Shown here in pieces: positions 28,452 to 37,241 of a stretch of DNA of 64,000 nucleotides. The notes below the pieces were generated by a model. It did no database searches. It saw only the letters and a program-made list of their open reading frames with translations, and was not told where the DNA came from. The translations under genes were made by a program, and so were the position numbers. The first letter of the stretch is position 1. The number at the start of each line of letters is the position of its first letter. The stretch is from assembly GCA_963796915.1 (NCBI GenBank), contig CAWCNI010000002.1:248001-312000 (forward strand), in the 5' to 3' direction. This DNA comes from JAENWD01 sp963796915 (GTDB lineage: Bacteria > Acidobacteriota > Vicinamibacteria > Vicinamibacterales > JAENWD01).

Positions 28452-28481
28452 ATTATATTACAATTAATGTAATATCCTCAA
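28452..28481 (-). promoter_or_regulatory. Promoter and dyad operator of the XRE gene
   Basis: Reading the minus strand: -35 TTGAGG (28481-28476), an 18-bp spacer, -10 TATAAT (28457-28452). A perfect 8-bp inverted repeat (ATATTACA at 28455-28462, TGTAATAT at 28468-28475, 5-bp centre) fills the spacer and overlaps the -10. This AT-rich island contrasts sharply with its surroundings. The -10 is only 14 bp from the ATG, so the leader is very short. Confidence 0.8.
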
Positions 28482-28648
28482 CCGCGCGCAAGCTGTCAGC
28501 TGGCAAGGCCAGTTCCTGCAGTGGGTTGTCTGCATCCCTGTCTCGCGACCGCCCCGATCGCAGTTGTCGGCAGTCACGACGGCCAGACGAACCCGCGTGA
28601 AATCCGGTAATCTGAAGGGACCCCGTTCTCATCCTTCAGGAGCTTGTG

Positions 28649-29749
28649 ATGTCAGCCACCGCGACTGCGACCCGGGTTCTCAATTTCTCTTCAGGACCGG
28701 CGGTGATGCCGGTGTCTGTGCTCGAGCAGATTCAGCGCGATCTCGTGTCGCTGCCTGGCGTCGGCATGTCGATTCTCGAGGTGAGCCACCGCTCGAAGGT
28801 CTTCGAAGAGGTGATTGCACGGGCCGAAGCGGACCTGCGCGAGCTCGCCGGTGTGCCGTCGAACTACAAGGTGCTCTTCCTGCAGGGCGGCGCCAGCCTG
28901 CAGTTCTCGATGGTGCCGCTGAACCTGCTGACCGCGGGCGCGACTGCCGACTACATCGTCACCGGATCGTGGGGCGAGAAGGCGGCCAAGGAAGCCAAGA
29001 AGGTCGGCAACGTGCACGTCGCTGCCAACAGCGCCGGTGACGGCTTCAGCCGGATTCCCAAGGGCTCCGAGGTGTCGCTGACGCAGGGCGCCGCCTACGT
29101 CCACATGACCTCGAACAACACCATCGAGGGCACGCAGTACCGGGAGCTGCCCGAGGTGGGCGATGCGCCGCTCGTCAACGACGCGTCCTCCGACATCCTG
29201 AGCGGTCCGATCGATGTGAGCCGGCACGGCCTGATTTACGCCGGCGCGCAGAAGAACCTGGGACCGGCGGGAACCACTGTGGTGATCATCCGTGAGGACC
29301 TGCTGGCGCGGTCGTCCAAGTCGCTGCACACGATGCTGAGCTACGCAGTCCACGCCGAGAACGGGTCGCTCTACAACACGCCGCCCTGCTTCCCGATCTA
29401 CGCAGTGGGACTCGTCCTGCAGTGGCTCCGCGCTCAGGGCGGGCTGGCGGCCATGAAGGCGTTGAACGAGCGGAAGGCCGGCAAGCTGTACGCCGAGCTC
29501 GATCGCAGCGGGTTCTGGAAGCCGACGGCGGCGAAGAGCGATCGGTCGCTGATGAACATCACGTTCCGGCTGGCCAGCGAAGATCTCGAGAAGCAGTTCG
29601 TGAAGGAATCAACCGCTGCCGGCTTCGATGGCCTCAAGGGCCACCGGTCGGTGGGCGGGATGCGCGCGTCAATCTACAACGCGTTCCCCGAGAGCGGGAT
29701 CGACGCGCTGGTCGCGTTCATGCGCGAGTTCGAGCGGACGCGCGGCTAG
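28649..29749 (+). CDS. serC: Phosphoserine aminotransferase
   Basis: A 366-residue PLP enzyme making 3-phosphoserine from 3-phosphohydroxypyruvate and glutamate. It shows NFSSGPAVMP at the N terminus, SHRSKVFEE (about 43), LFLQGGASLQFSMVPLNL (about 72), and the PLP Lys202 in YAGAQKNLGPAGTTVV. The end FPESGIDALVAFMREFERTRG is typical. AGGAG lies 6 bp before ATG 28649, which is preferred over the GTG just before it. No serB phosphatase gene is seen in the window. Confidence 0.94.
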   Translation: MSATATATRVLNFSSGPAVMPVSVLEQIQRDLVSLPGVGMSILEVSHRSKVFEEVIARAEADLRELAGVPSNYKVLFLQGGASLQFSMVPLNLLTAGATADYIVTGSWGEKAAKEAKKVGNVHVAANSAGDGFSRIPKGSEVSLTQGAAYVHMTSNNTIEGTQYRELPEVGDAPLVNDASSDILSGPIDVSRHGLIYAGAQKNLGPAGTTVVIIREDLLARSSKSLHTMLSYAVHAENGSLYNTPPCFPIYAVGLVLQWLRAQGGLAAMKALNERKAGKLYAELDRSGFWKPTAAKSDRSLMNITFRLASEDLEKQFVKESTAAGFDGLKGHRSVGGMRASIYNAFPESGIDALVAFMREFERTRG

Positions 29750-29758
29750 TTGCGGCTC

Positions 29759-29853
29759 TGAGCGGGCAGCCGGCGGCACGCAGCACGCGGCGGGCAGAGG
29801 GGCCAGAAGCTCGCCGCATGCTGGCAGCCGCCAGCCGCCTGCTGCTCTCGCGC
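29759..29853. repeat. GCAGC/GGCGGC-rich gap (weak repeat member)
   Basis: The gap between convergent serC and pcnB is made of GCAGCCGGCGGC-like words on the left and complementary GCCGCCAGCCGCC words on the right, able to pair imperfectly. It resembles the other repeat gaps but has no exact shared module that I found. Confidence 0.4.
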
Positions 29854-29858
29854 AGAGA

Positions 29859-31163
29859 TTAGGACGCTGTTGGCGGCGGCCGGCGTCGGCCACGCCGTCT
29901 GCGGCGGCGCCGCGGCTGGTCCTGCCCGAGGCCTTCCTGCGGCAGGACGGTCCCTTCCAGAAATCCCTTCCAGTGCTCGAGCACTTCGGGCGCGCCGCCG
30001 TGAATTTCCAGCCACGTCATGGCTTCGCTGAACGGCCCGCGGTGCAGCAGCGAGCGGCGTGCCCGCGGCGATGCCTCGAGGTCGAGCAGCCGGCGCTGCA
30101 GTCCCAGGATTTGACGCAGGCGCTCGACGTCGCGACGCGGCAACTGCATCCGCCCCAGCGTCGCCGGCGGGTCCGGCTCCGGCTCCGTGCCGTCCTCGAA
30201 CCGGCGCGGGCGCCGCGCGGGCTGCACGCCCTGTGGCGCGAGCAGCGTGCCAAGCAGAATCGCATTCGTCAGCGTCTCTGGCGGCGCCTCGAAGCGATGG
30301 CGGTATCCGTCGAGCGCAGCCGCGAACGGCCACAGCGCCTGCCCCTTGTCCTTGATCAGCTCCGGCGCGAGGTGCTCGAGCAGGCCCACGTCGGCCAGCT
30401 GCCTGAACGCGTGTTCCGACGCACCCGACCTGAGGATCTTGTAGAACTCGTCGAGCAGGCGCGCCTGGGACGCCTTGGCGATGAGCGGCGCGTGCTTCCG
30501 GATCGCGAGGACGACGTCGGGATCGAGAGAGAAGTCCAGGCGCGCGGCGAGCACGACCGCACGGAGCATCCGGACCGGGTCTTCTTCGAAACGGACGTTC
30601 GGGTCGCCGATCGAGCGGATGACCCGCGCCTTCAGATCCTCGAGGCCTGACGTGTAGTCGATGATCGAGAACGTCGCGATGTCGTAGAACAGCGCGTTCA
30701 CAGTGAAGTCGCGGCGAAAGGCGTCCTGTTCCGGCGTGCCGAAGGTGTTGTCGCGCGGGTGCGCGGCGGGCCGGTCGCGGCGTCCGGGCTCCACGGCCAC
30801 GGCCTGCTCGGCGGCCTCTGCGGCCGCCGCTTCCTGTTCGGCGACCTCGGCCTCGCTCAGCTGACGCCGGAATGTCGCCACCTCGATGGTCTTGGTACCG
30901 AACTTGACGTGCACCAGGCGGAACCGGCGCCCGATGATCCAGCAGTTGCGGAACAGCCGCTTGACTTCATGCGGATGGGCCGACGTGCCGATGTCGAAGT
31001 CCTTCGGCCGCCGCCCGAGCAGCAGATCGCGCACGCTGCCCCCGACCAGATAGGCGACGTGGTCGAATTGGCGAAGCCGGTTGAGGACCCGCAACGCGTC
31101 GGGATCGATGTGCGACCGCGAGATCGGGTGCGCCGCTCGCGGGATGATCGTCGGATCCGCCAT
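29859..31163 (-). CDS. pcnB: Poly(A) polymerase / tRNA nucleotidyltransferase family protein
   Basis: A 434-residue class II nucleotidyltransferase that adds A tails to RNA 3' ends (PcnB branch). Motifs: LVGGSVRDLLLGRRPKDFDIG with the catalytic Asp pair, RRDFTVNALFYD, and EDPVRMLRAVVLAARLDFSL. An unusual Ala/Glu-rich insert lies after the catalytic domain (AEQEAAAAEAAEQAV). The C terminus is a highly basic Arg-rich tail, as in other PcnB proteins. The start could be 31178, but a minus-strand TAGAAT (31182-31177) would overlap that codon, so ATG 31163 (MADPTIIPRA) is preferred. Confidence 0.88.
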   Translation of the reverse strand: MADPTIIPRAAHPISRSHIDPDALRVLNRLRQFDHVAYLVGGSVRDLLLGRRPKDFDIGTSAHPHEVKRLFRNCWIIGRRFRLVHVKFGTKTIEVATFRRQLSEAEVAEQEAAAAEAAEQAVAVEPGRRDRPAAHPRDNTFGTPEQDAFRRDFTVNALFYDIATFSIIDYTSGLEDLKARVIRSIGDPNVRFEEDPVRMLRAVVLAARLDFSLDPDVVLAIRKHAPLIAKASQARLLDEFYKILRSGASEHAFRQLADVGLLEHLAPELIKDKGQALWPFAAALDGYRHRFEAPPETLTNAILLGTLLAPQGVQPARRPRRFEDGTEPEPDPPATLGRMQLPRRDVERLRQILGLQRRLLDLEASPRARRSLLHRGPFSEAMTWLEIHGGAPEVLEHWKGFLEGTVLPQEGLGQDQPRRRRRRRGRRRPPPTAS

Positions 31164-31196
31164 GCCCAGTGCGGGCATTCTATCAAGTGCCTGTAG

Positions 31197-31202
31197 TACG
31201 AT
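31197..31202 (+). promoter_or_regulatory. -10-like element 5 bp before a start codon
   Basis: TACGAT ends 5 bp before the ATG at 31208, in a 44-bp divergent gap shared with pcnB. It fits the leaderless arrangement seen at 5414, 8811 and 53241, but it is a weaker match and could be chance. Confidence 0.3.
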
Positions 31203-31207
31203 GGGCC

Positions 31208-32011
31208 ATGCCGCGATGGGCGGGCGTGCTGCTCCTGGGGCTGCTGCTGCCGTCGGTGCCCGCACAGGCCGACGACCGGCTGACAGAGGCCAGGAACTAC
31301 TACAACCAGCAGTTGTACGAGCTCGCCATGAAGTCGGCGGAGCTGGCGCGTGCCGATCAGGCTGCGGCCGACGAGGCCGGCCTGATCCTTGCCCGCGCCA
31401 ATCTCGAACGCTTTCGCCAGACCCACGACACCACCAATCTGACAGCTGCCCGGGAAGCCCTCCAGAAGGTGGACCCGACGCGCCTGTCCGCGCCCAGCCA
31501 GGCCGAGTTCACCGTCGGCCTCGGCGAATGGCTCTTTCTGGACGACCAGTACGGCCCGGCCGCCGAGCTGTTCGACGCCGCCCTGGGACGGGGTGAAGGC
31601 CTCAGCCCCGGCGCGCGCGACCGGGTCCTCGACTGGTGGGCGACCTCCATCGACCGGCACGCCCAGGTGACGCCCGCCCATCGCTCGGCCCTCTACCAGC
31701 GCATCATCGACCGCATGGACGAGGAGCTGCGCGATCGCCCGGGCTCGTCAGCAGCCACCTACTGGGTGCCGGCGGCCGCGCGTTCGCTTGGCGACCTCGA
31801 TCGGGCCTGGACCGCCGCCATCGCCGGGTGGCTCAGATCGCGCGTCGGGCAGGATCACGGCGTCGCCCTGCGCGCCGACCTCGATCGGCTCGTGCAGACG
31901 GCCATCATCCCCGAGCGGGCGCGCGAGCTGTCACATCAGTCGCACGACGCGAAGGACGCCGTCGACGTCATGACGACGGAGTGGGACACGCTCAAGCAGC
32001 AGTGGAACTGA
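31208..32011 (+). CDS. Periplasmic TPR-like protein of unknown function
   Basis: A 267-residue protein with a signal peptide (about 1-20, ending PAQADD) and helical repeats resembling TPRs (NYYNQQLYELAMKSAELA, then EALQKVDPTRLSAP, then DQYGPAAELFDAAL). No catalytic motif. It probably acts in envelope protein complexes, by analogy only. Its last 20 bp overlap the convergent EamA gene. Confidence 0.65.
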   Translation: MPRWAGVLLLGLLLPSVPAQADDRLTEARNYYNQQLYELAMKSAELARADQAAADEAGLILARANLERFRQTHDTTNLTAAREALQKVDPTRLSAPSQAEFTVGLGEWLFLDDQYGPAAELFDAALGRGEGLSPGARDRVLDWWATSIDRHAQVTPAHRSALYQRIIDRMDEELRDRPGSSAATYWVPAAARSLGDLDRAWTAAIAGWLRSRVGQDHGVALRADLDRLVQTAIIPERARELSHQSHDAKDAVDVMTTEWDTLKQQWN

Positions 32012-32891
32012 CAGACGCGTCCCACCAGGTCCTGCAGGCGGTGGCGGCGAGGATGAGCGCGCCGCCGGCAATTGCCCACGAGCCCGGCGTCTCTCCGTGC
32101 ACCAGCCACGACCAGATCGGATTGAGCACCGGTTCGAGCAGCAGCAGCAGCGACGCTTCGAGGGCGGGCACCCCCGGCATGCCCTTCGACAGGCACACGT
32201 AAGCCAGCCCGATCTGAACGACGCCGAGAAACAGGATGATCGTCCAGTCAGTGGCTGATACCCCTGACAGCGGCAGTGCCATCGGCAGCGTGGCCACCGC
32301 CGCGATGAGGCTGCCGAAGAGCAGCGCCGGTTCGATGGCCGATCGATCGGACTGACGCGTGCCGAGCCATCGCAGCCCGATCACCGTCGCCGCCCACGTC
32401 AGCCCGCTGGCAGCGGCGGCCAGGTTCCCCAGCGCCGGATTTGGCGCGGTGCCGCGCGGCGCTTCCTGACCCACGAAAAAGGCCGACAGGCCGGCCGCGA
32501 GCGCCGCCAGGAACCACAGGTCCGCCTTGCTGATGCGCTCGCGCAGCAGGAAGGGCGAGGCGAGCAGGACGTACAGCGGCGCGGTGTCCTGCAGGAAGAT
32601 CGCGTTGGCCGAGGTGGTGAGCTTGTTGGCCTGGACGAACAGGACGAGCGTCGCGGCGTAGACGGTGCCAACGCCCAGCATCGGCAGCGTCGGCCGGCGC
32701 CGCGCGCCGGGGAGCAGGATCGCCAGCGTCACGGTGGCGATGGCGGATCGCAGGCTCGCCACCTGCCATCCCGTCAGCGTCACGGCCTTGATCGCCGCGC
32801 CGCCGGTCGAGAACAGGGCTGCGGCGATGAGAATCAGGACGCGCGATCGCGTGCCGTGGGCGTGCTGCGGCGTTCCCGTCGCATCGGACAT
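31992..32891 (-). CDS. EamA/DMT family transporter
   Basis: A 299-residue inner-membrane carrier with ten predicted helices in two EamA repeats (about 18-145 and 160-290). Members move amino acids, nucleosides or other metabolites; the substrate cannot be told from sequence. Start ATG 32891 is 7 bp after the polA stop, so it is probably transcribed with polA. Its 3' end overlaps the convergent TPR gene by 20 bp. Confidence 0.85.
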   Translation of the reverse strand: MSDATGTPQHAHGTRSRVLILIAAALFSTGGAAIKAVTLTGWQVASLRSAIATVTLAILLPGARRRPTLPMLGVGTVYAATLVLFVQANKLTTSANAIFLQDTAPLYVLLASPFLLRERISKADLWFLAALAAGLSAFFVGQEAPRGTAPNPALGNLAAAASGLTWAATVIGLRWLGTRQSDRSAIEPALLFGSLIAAVATLPMALPLSGVSATDWTIILFLGVVQIGLAYVCLSKGMPGVPALEASLLLLLEPVLNPIWSWLVHGETPGSWAIAGGALILAATACRTWWDASVSSTAA

Positions 32892-32898
32892 GCGCCGC

Positions 32899-35612
32899 CT
32901 AGTCCTTCGCCTGCTTCCAGTCGTCGCCGATGCCGACGTCGACATCGAGCGGCACGGCCAGCGTGGCCGCCGACATCATCCGCTCGCGCACCATGGCGGC
33001 GTATTCGTCCGCGGCCTCCCGCCGCACCTCGAAGACCAGCTCGTCATGCACCGTCAGGATCATGCGGCACGCCGGGGCTCCGCCGGCGGCCTGCGCCGCC
33101 AGCGCCTGGTGCAGGTCGATCATCGCCAGCTTCAGGATGTCGGCCGCCGTGCCCTGGATGGGCATGTTGACAGTCATCCGTTCGGCGCCGGCGCGCACCG
33201 CGCCGTTGCGGCTCGTGATCTCGGGCACCAGCCGGCGGCGGCCGTACAGCGTCTTGACGACGCCGGTGGCGCGAGCGGCGTCGAGCGTCTGATCGATGAA
33301 GCCGCGCACGCGCGGGAAACCCGCGAAGTAGGCGTCGATGAACTCCTGCGCCGCCTGCTGCGTCACGCCGATGTCCTTGGCGAGCGTGAACGCCGTCTTT
33401 CCGTAGAGCAGCGCGTAGTTGATGATCTTGGCGCGCCGCCGCAGCTCGTGCGCGCCAAGCGTGCTCTCGGCGCCGAACACCTTCGTGGCGGTCTGATCGT
33501 GGATGTCGTCGCCGCGCGCGAAGGCCGCGATCAGCGTCTCGTCGCCCGACAAGTGCGCCAGCACGCGCAACTCGATCTGCGAGTAGTCCGCCGAGATCAG
33601 GACGTGCCCGGGCTCGGCGACGAAGGCCCGCCGGATCTCCCTGCCGAGCTCAGTACGAATCGGGATGTTCTGCAGGTTGGGATCGCTGCTGCTCAAGCGC
33701 CCGGTGGCGGCGACGGCCTGGTTGAACGACGTGTGCACGCGCCCGGTCCGTGGGTGCACCAGCTGCGGCAACGCGTCGATGTAGGTGCCTTTGAGCTTCT
33801 GCAGGCCACGCCAGTCGAGCACCAGGCGCGGCAGCTCGTGGGTCTGCGCCAGCTCCTGCAGGACCTCGACAGCGGTCGAGACCGCACGCGTCTTCCCGGT
33901 GCGCATCCCCGGTGAGAGCTGGAGTTTCTCGAAGAGCACCTCGCCAAGCTGCTTCGGCGACCCGATGTTGAACTCGAGCCCGGCCAGCTCGAAGATGCGG
34001 CGCGACAGCGCATCGAGGTCGCGCTCCAGGCGCTCGGACTGCGTGGCCAGCACCGCGCAGTCCACGCGCACGCCAGCCTGCTCCATCGCGACCAGCACGG
34101 GAATCAACGGGCGCTCGAGTTGCTCCCAGACGCTCGAGAGGCCTTCGTCGGCAAGCCGCGCGGCGAGTGCCGGCGCCAGTTGCTGCGGAAGGTCCGCGCG
34201 TTCCGCCGCGAAGTTCAGCACAGCTCCGGCCGGCTGGCGCGTGAGCGGCACCGCCTTGACGCCCTTGCCGGTGACCTCCGCCTCGGTCAACGCCTTGTAG
34301 CCGAGATGTTCGAGGGCGGTGTCCTCGAGCGTGTGCGCCGATCGCGTCGGGTCGATCAGATAGCTCCCGATCATCGTGTCGAGCCCGGTACCGCGCAACG
34401 TCGACGCCGTGGCGCGCCAGCACGATCGCCTGCGACTTCAGGTCGTGGCCGATCTTCACGATGGCGGGGTCTTCCAGCAGCGGCCCGATGGCGCCGAGGA
34501 TCGCGTCGATCGACAGGCCGTCGCTCGACGGATCGAGCAGGCCAAGGGCGGGCTGCCCTGCCGGCAGGTACCACGCGGTGCGCGGACCCGTGGCCAGCGC
34601 CAGCCCCGCCATCTCCGCGCGCATGGGCCCGGCGTCGTCGGTCAGCACGGCGAGGCCGACCTCGCTTGCCCGTCCGAGCTCCGCCACCAGCGCTGCCAGT
34701 TCTTCGTCGGTCTGCACGACGGCGTAGCGCGTCGCGATGGTTGCCGCCGTCGGCGCGTATTCCATCAGCAGCGACCTGAAGCCCAGGCGCGAGAACAGGT
34801 CGTAGCACGCCTCGCGGTTCGCGCCCGGGTATTTGAACTGTTCCGCGTCGAACCCAATCTCTACGTCGGTGCGGATCCGCAGCAGCTCGCGGCTGTGGCG
34901 AGCCGCGTCGCTGTTGCTGGTGAGCGCCTCGCGGTAGCGCTTCTGGGGCACGTCGCCGGCGGCGGCAAGCAGCGCGTCGAGCGTCCCGTAGGTCGCGATC
35001 AGGTCGCGCGCGCCCTTTTTCGCCGATGCCCGGCACGCCCTTCACGTTGTCGATCGAGTCGCCCATCAACGCCAGGACGTCCACGACCTGGTCCGGCCGC
35101 ACGCCGAACTTCTCCACGACCCCGGCCGCGTCGTACCAGGTGCCCTCGTCGCGCGGGTTGAAGACGCGAAGCGCGCCGTCCTCGACCAGCTGGAAGAAGT
35201 CCTTGTCGCCGGTGACGATGCTGACCTGGAATCCGGCGGCGACCGCCTTCACCGCCAGCGTGCCGATCACGTCGTCGGCCTCGAAGCCGGCGACGTTGAC
35301 GATCGGGACGCCGAGTGCGCGGCAGGCGTCGTGAACCCACGGAATCTGCTCCGCGAGATCGTCGGGCATGGGCGAGCGGTTGGCCTTGTAGTCGGCGGCG
35401 AGCGCGTCGCGGAACGTCGGGCCGGCCAGATCGAACGACGCGCCGATGTAGTCGGGCCGATGGTCGGCGACGAGCTTGCGCAGCATCGTGACGAAGCCGT
35501 AGACCGCGTTGGTCGATCGGCCATCAGGGCCGCTCAGCCCGCGTATCGCGTGATACGCGCGGTACATCTGCGAATTGCCGTCGATGAGGAAGAGCGTCGG
35601 ACCGGTCGCCAT
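32899..35612 (-). CDS. polA: DNA polymerase I (two frameshifts, proofreading site lost)
   Basis: About 903 residues after correcting two +1 shifts. Part one (5' nuclease; IDGNSQMYRAYHAI, GFEADDVIG, TGDKDFFQL, GDSIDNVKGVPGIGEKG) ends at an extra G in a GGG run at 35013-35015. Part two continues to about 34396, where an extra base before the RGTGLDTM segment shifts again. Part three carries the polymerase motifs (DYSQIELRVLAHLS, RRAKIINYALLYG, TVHDELVFEV). The 3'-5' exonuclease carboxylates are replaced: Asp355 and Glu357 positions read LTD, Asp424 reads Gln (DLKSQ), Asp501 reads Arg (FAAERAD). So it should replicate and repair DNA without proofreading. Confidence 0.9.
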
Positions 35613-35644
35613 GTGAGGGAGAAGCGGGTGGCGGAAAACGAGTC

Positions 35645-35654
35645 AGTATATCAT
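35645..35654. promoter_or_regulatory. Overlapping divergent -10 elements (polA / LppM-like)
   Basis: TATACT on the minus strand (35650-35645) can serve polA with a 25-30 nt leader. TATCAT on the plus strand (35649-35654) ends 8 bp before the GTG at 35663. The two elements share bases, so the two polymerases would compete. Confidence 0.4.
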
Positions 35655-35662
35655 TCGGCCTC

Positions 35663-36397
35663 GTGATCGACCGACGCCGCACGCTCTGGTGGCACGCCGC
35701 CTGCCTGGTCACAGCGCTCGCGTTGGCAAGCTCCTGCCGGTCGATGTTTTCGCAGCAGTTCGAGTACGACGAGGAGGTCGACCTTCGCCTCGACGGCACG
35801 GCCACGTTATCTGTGAACGGGTCCGTGGCGGCGCTGGTCGCGCTGCGCGGCATCTCGCTCGATACCGGTCCGGCCGCGCCGCTCGACCGCGACGCCGTCC
35901 GCCGGTTCTTCACGAGCGACGGCGTGACGGTCTCCAGGCTCGGCACGTCGCGCCGGAACGGCCGGCGATTCGTGCACATCACGCTCGCCGTGAAGGACGT
36001 CCGGCGCCTGCACGAAAGCCGGGCGTTCGACTGGGAACGGATCGCGCTGGCAAGGGCTGGCGATCAGGTCGTCTACACGGAGACGATCGGGGCGCCGTCG
36101 GGAACCGTCCCGGCCGCGACGGGATGGGCCGGCGACGAGATGGTGGCCTTCCGGCTGCACCTGCCAGCACGCATCCGCTTTCACAACGCGCCGTCACGCC
36201 GCGTGGAGCGCGGCAACATCCTCGAGTGGCCGCAGCGCCTGACGGAGCGCCTTCGCGGCGAGCCGGTGCACATCGACGTGCGCATGGACCAGGAGTCGAT
36301 CCTTTACAGCACGCTCGTGCTCTTCGGCTCGATGGCCGCGCTCGTCGCCGTCATCTTCGCAGGACTGATCTGGTGGCTCACAAGGAAGAGGAAGTGA
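35663..36397 (+). CDS. LppM-like membrane-anchored lipoprotein candidate
   Basis: A 244-residue envelope protein. An N-terminal hydrophobic stretch ends in ALASSCRS, a possible lipobox. The body (EYDEEVDLRLDGTATLSVNGSVAAL and onward, about 33-205) resembles the LppM domain, and a single helix near the C terminus (about 215-238) is followed by a basic RKRK tail. Function unknown. GTG start. It is divergent from polA with a 50-bp gap holding overlapping promoter elements. Confidence 0.6.
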   Translation: MIDRRRTLWWHAACLVTALALASSCRSMFSQQFEYDEEVDLRLDGTATLSVNGSVAALVALRGISLDTGPAAPLDRDAVRRFFTSDGVTVSRLGTSRRNGRRFVHITLAVKDVRRLHESRAFDWERIALARAGDQVVYTETIGAPSGTVPAATGWAGDEMVAFRLHLPARIRFHNAPSRRVERGNILEWPQRLTERLRGEPVHIDVRMDQESILYSTLVLFGSMAALVAVIFAGLIWWLTRKRK

Positions 36398-36536
36398 CAG
36401 TGGGCTCCGGGCTCCGGACTACGGGCTACGGGCTACGGGGTCGGCGGTGCGGTGCAGGAGCACTCCAGCACCCCTGCACCGCGGGACTTGAGCACCGCAC
36501 TGCCGCACCGCAGCACTGCAGCACTCCAGCACTTAC
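36398..36536. repeat. Degenerate repeat block R2
   Basis: It fills the gap between the LppM-like gene and the convergent BON gene, starting at the base after the stop codon. The left part is heptads (GGGCTCC, GGCTACG); 36416-36439 is the exact reverse complement of 16787-16810. The right part is GCAC-centred units. A perfect 10-bp stem (GCGGTGCAGG at 36449-36458, CCTGCACCGC at 36473-36482) joins the halves. 36466-36480 equals 44050-44064 (15 bp, same strand). Confidence 0.85.
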
Positions 36537-37084
36537 AACTTCTCGAGCAAGTCCTTCATCTCCGCGTCGGTCTTCAAGTCGTTCTTCACCGAGAACGCGC
36601 CGAAGTTGGTCGCCAGCGATCGCGCCAGCATGCGCTCGACGTTGCTCTGCACGACGCCTGTCAGCGTGACCCGCCCGTTCTGCACCAGGATGTGAATCGG
36701 CGGGTTCGGCATGGCGGCGTAATTCCAGAACGCCGTGTTGCCGTAAATCGCCCGCGCGATCCGGACCCGCAGCTCGTCGTCCCACGGCGAGACCGGGAGC
36801 ACTGAGATCTGGTTGTTCACCGACGACACCCCGGCCACCTTCGCGACCAGTGTCGCGATGTCGTCGCGCTTGAACGGCATCGTCACGGCGCCGGTCAGCG
36901 TCGCTTCGCCGTTAGGGCCAACCTGCACGTTCACGTCATCGAAGATCGTGAATCGCGTGTAGCGCCGCACCTGGCTGGTGATGTCGTTGACGACCTGCAG
37001 GGTCTTGCGCTCCGGCACGACATCGGCGAACACCGACGCCGGCAGGAGCAGGAGCACGGTTCCAAGTATGAGATTTCGCAACAT
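36533..37084 (-). CDS. Periplasmic BON domain protein
   Basis: A 183-residue protein with a signal peptide (about 1-20, ending SVFA) and two BON domains (about 30-97 and 100-178; GEATLTGAVTMPFKRDDI, NGRVTLTGVVQSNVER). BON domains bind phospholipids and often protect the outer membrane under stress. GGAGG lies 9 bp before the ATG. Its stop codon lies at the edge of repeat block R2. Confidence 0.87.
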   Translation of the reverse strand: MLRNLILGTVLLLLPASVFADVVPERKTLQVVNDITSQVRRYTRFTIFDDVNVQVGPNGEATLTGAVTMPFKRDDIATLVAKVAGVSSVNNQISVLPVSPWDDELRVRIARAIYGNTAFWNYAAMPNPPIHILVQNGRVTLTGVVQSNVERMLARSLATNFGAFSVKNDLKTDAEMKDLLEKL

Positions 37085-37241
37085 GATGACTAGCCTCCGA
37101 ACGTCCGGGCGCTGGTTCCGGACGGCCCGTGGCAGTCAGAAGATCAAGGTGCGTGCCAGCGGCAGACGCAGATTGACTGGGAAAAGCAGGGAGTAGCGGC
37201 GCTTCGCGCTGAGCGGCGGAGGACAGTGTCCTCGTTCGCAG

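Noticed and set aside
35010..35022. Programmed ribosomal frameshifting at the A5G3 run in polA
   Set aside because: The repair needs the ribosome to skip a base (+1), while A-rich slippery sites favour -1, and a second unrelated break exists in the same gene.
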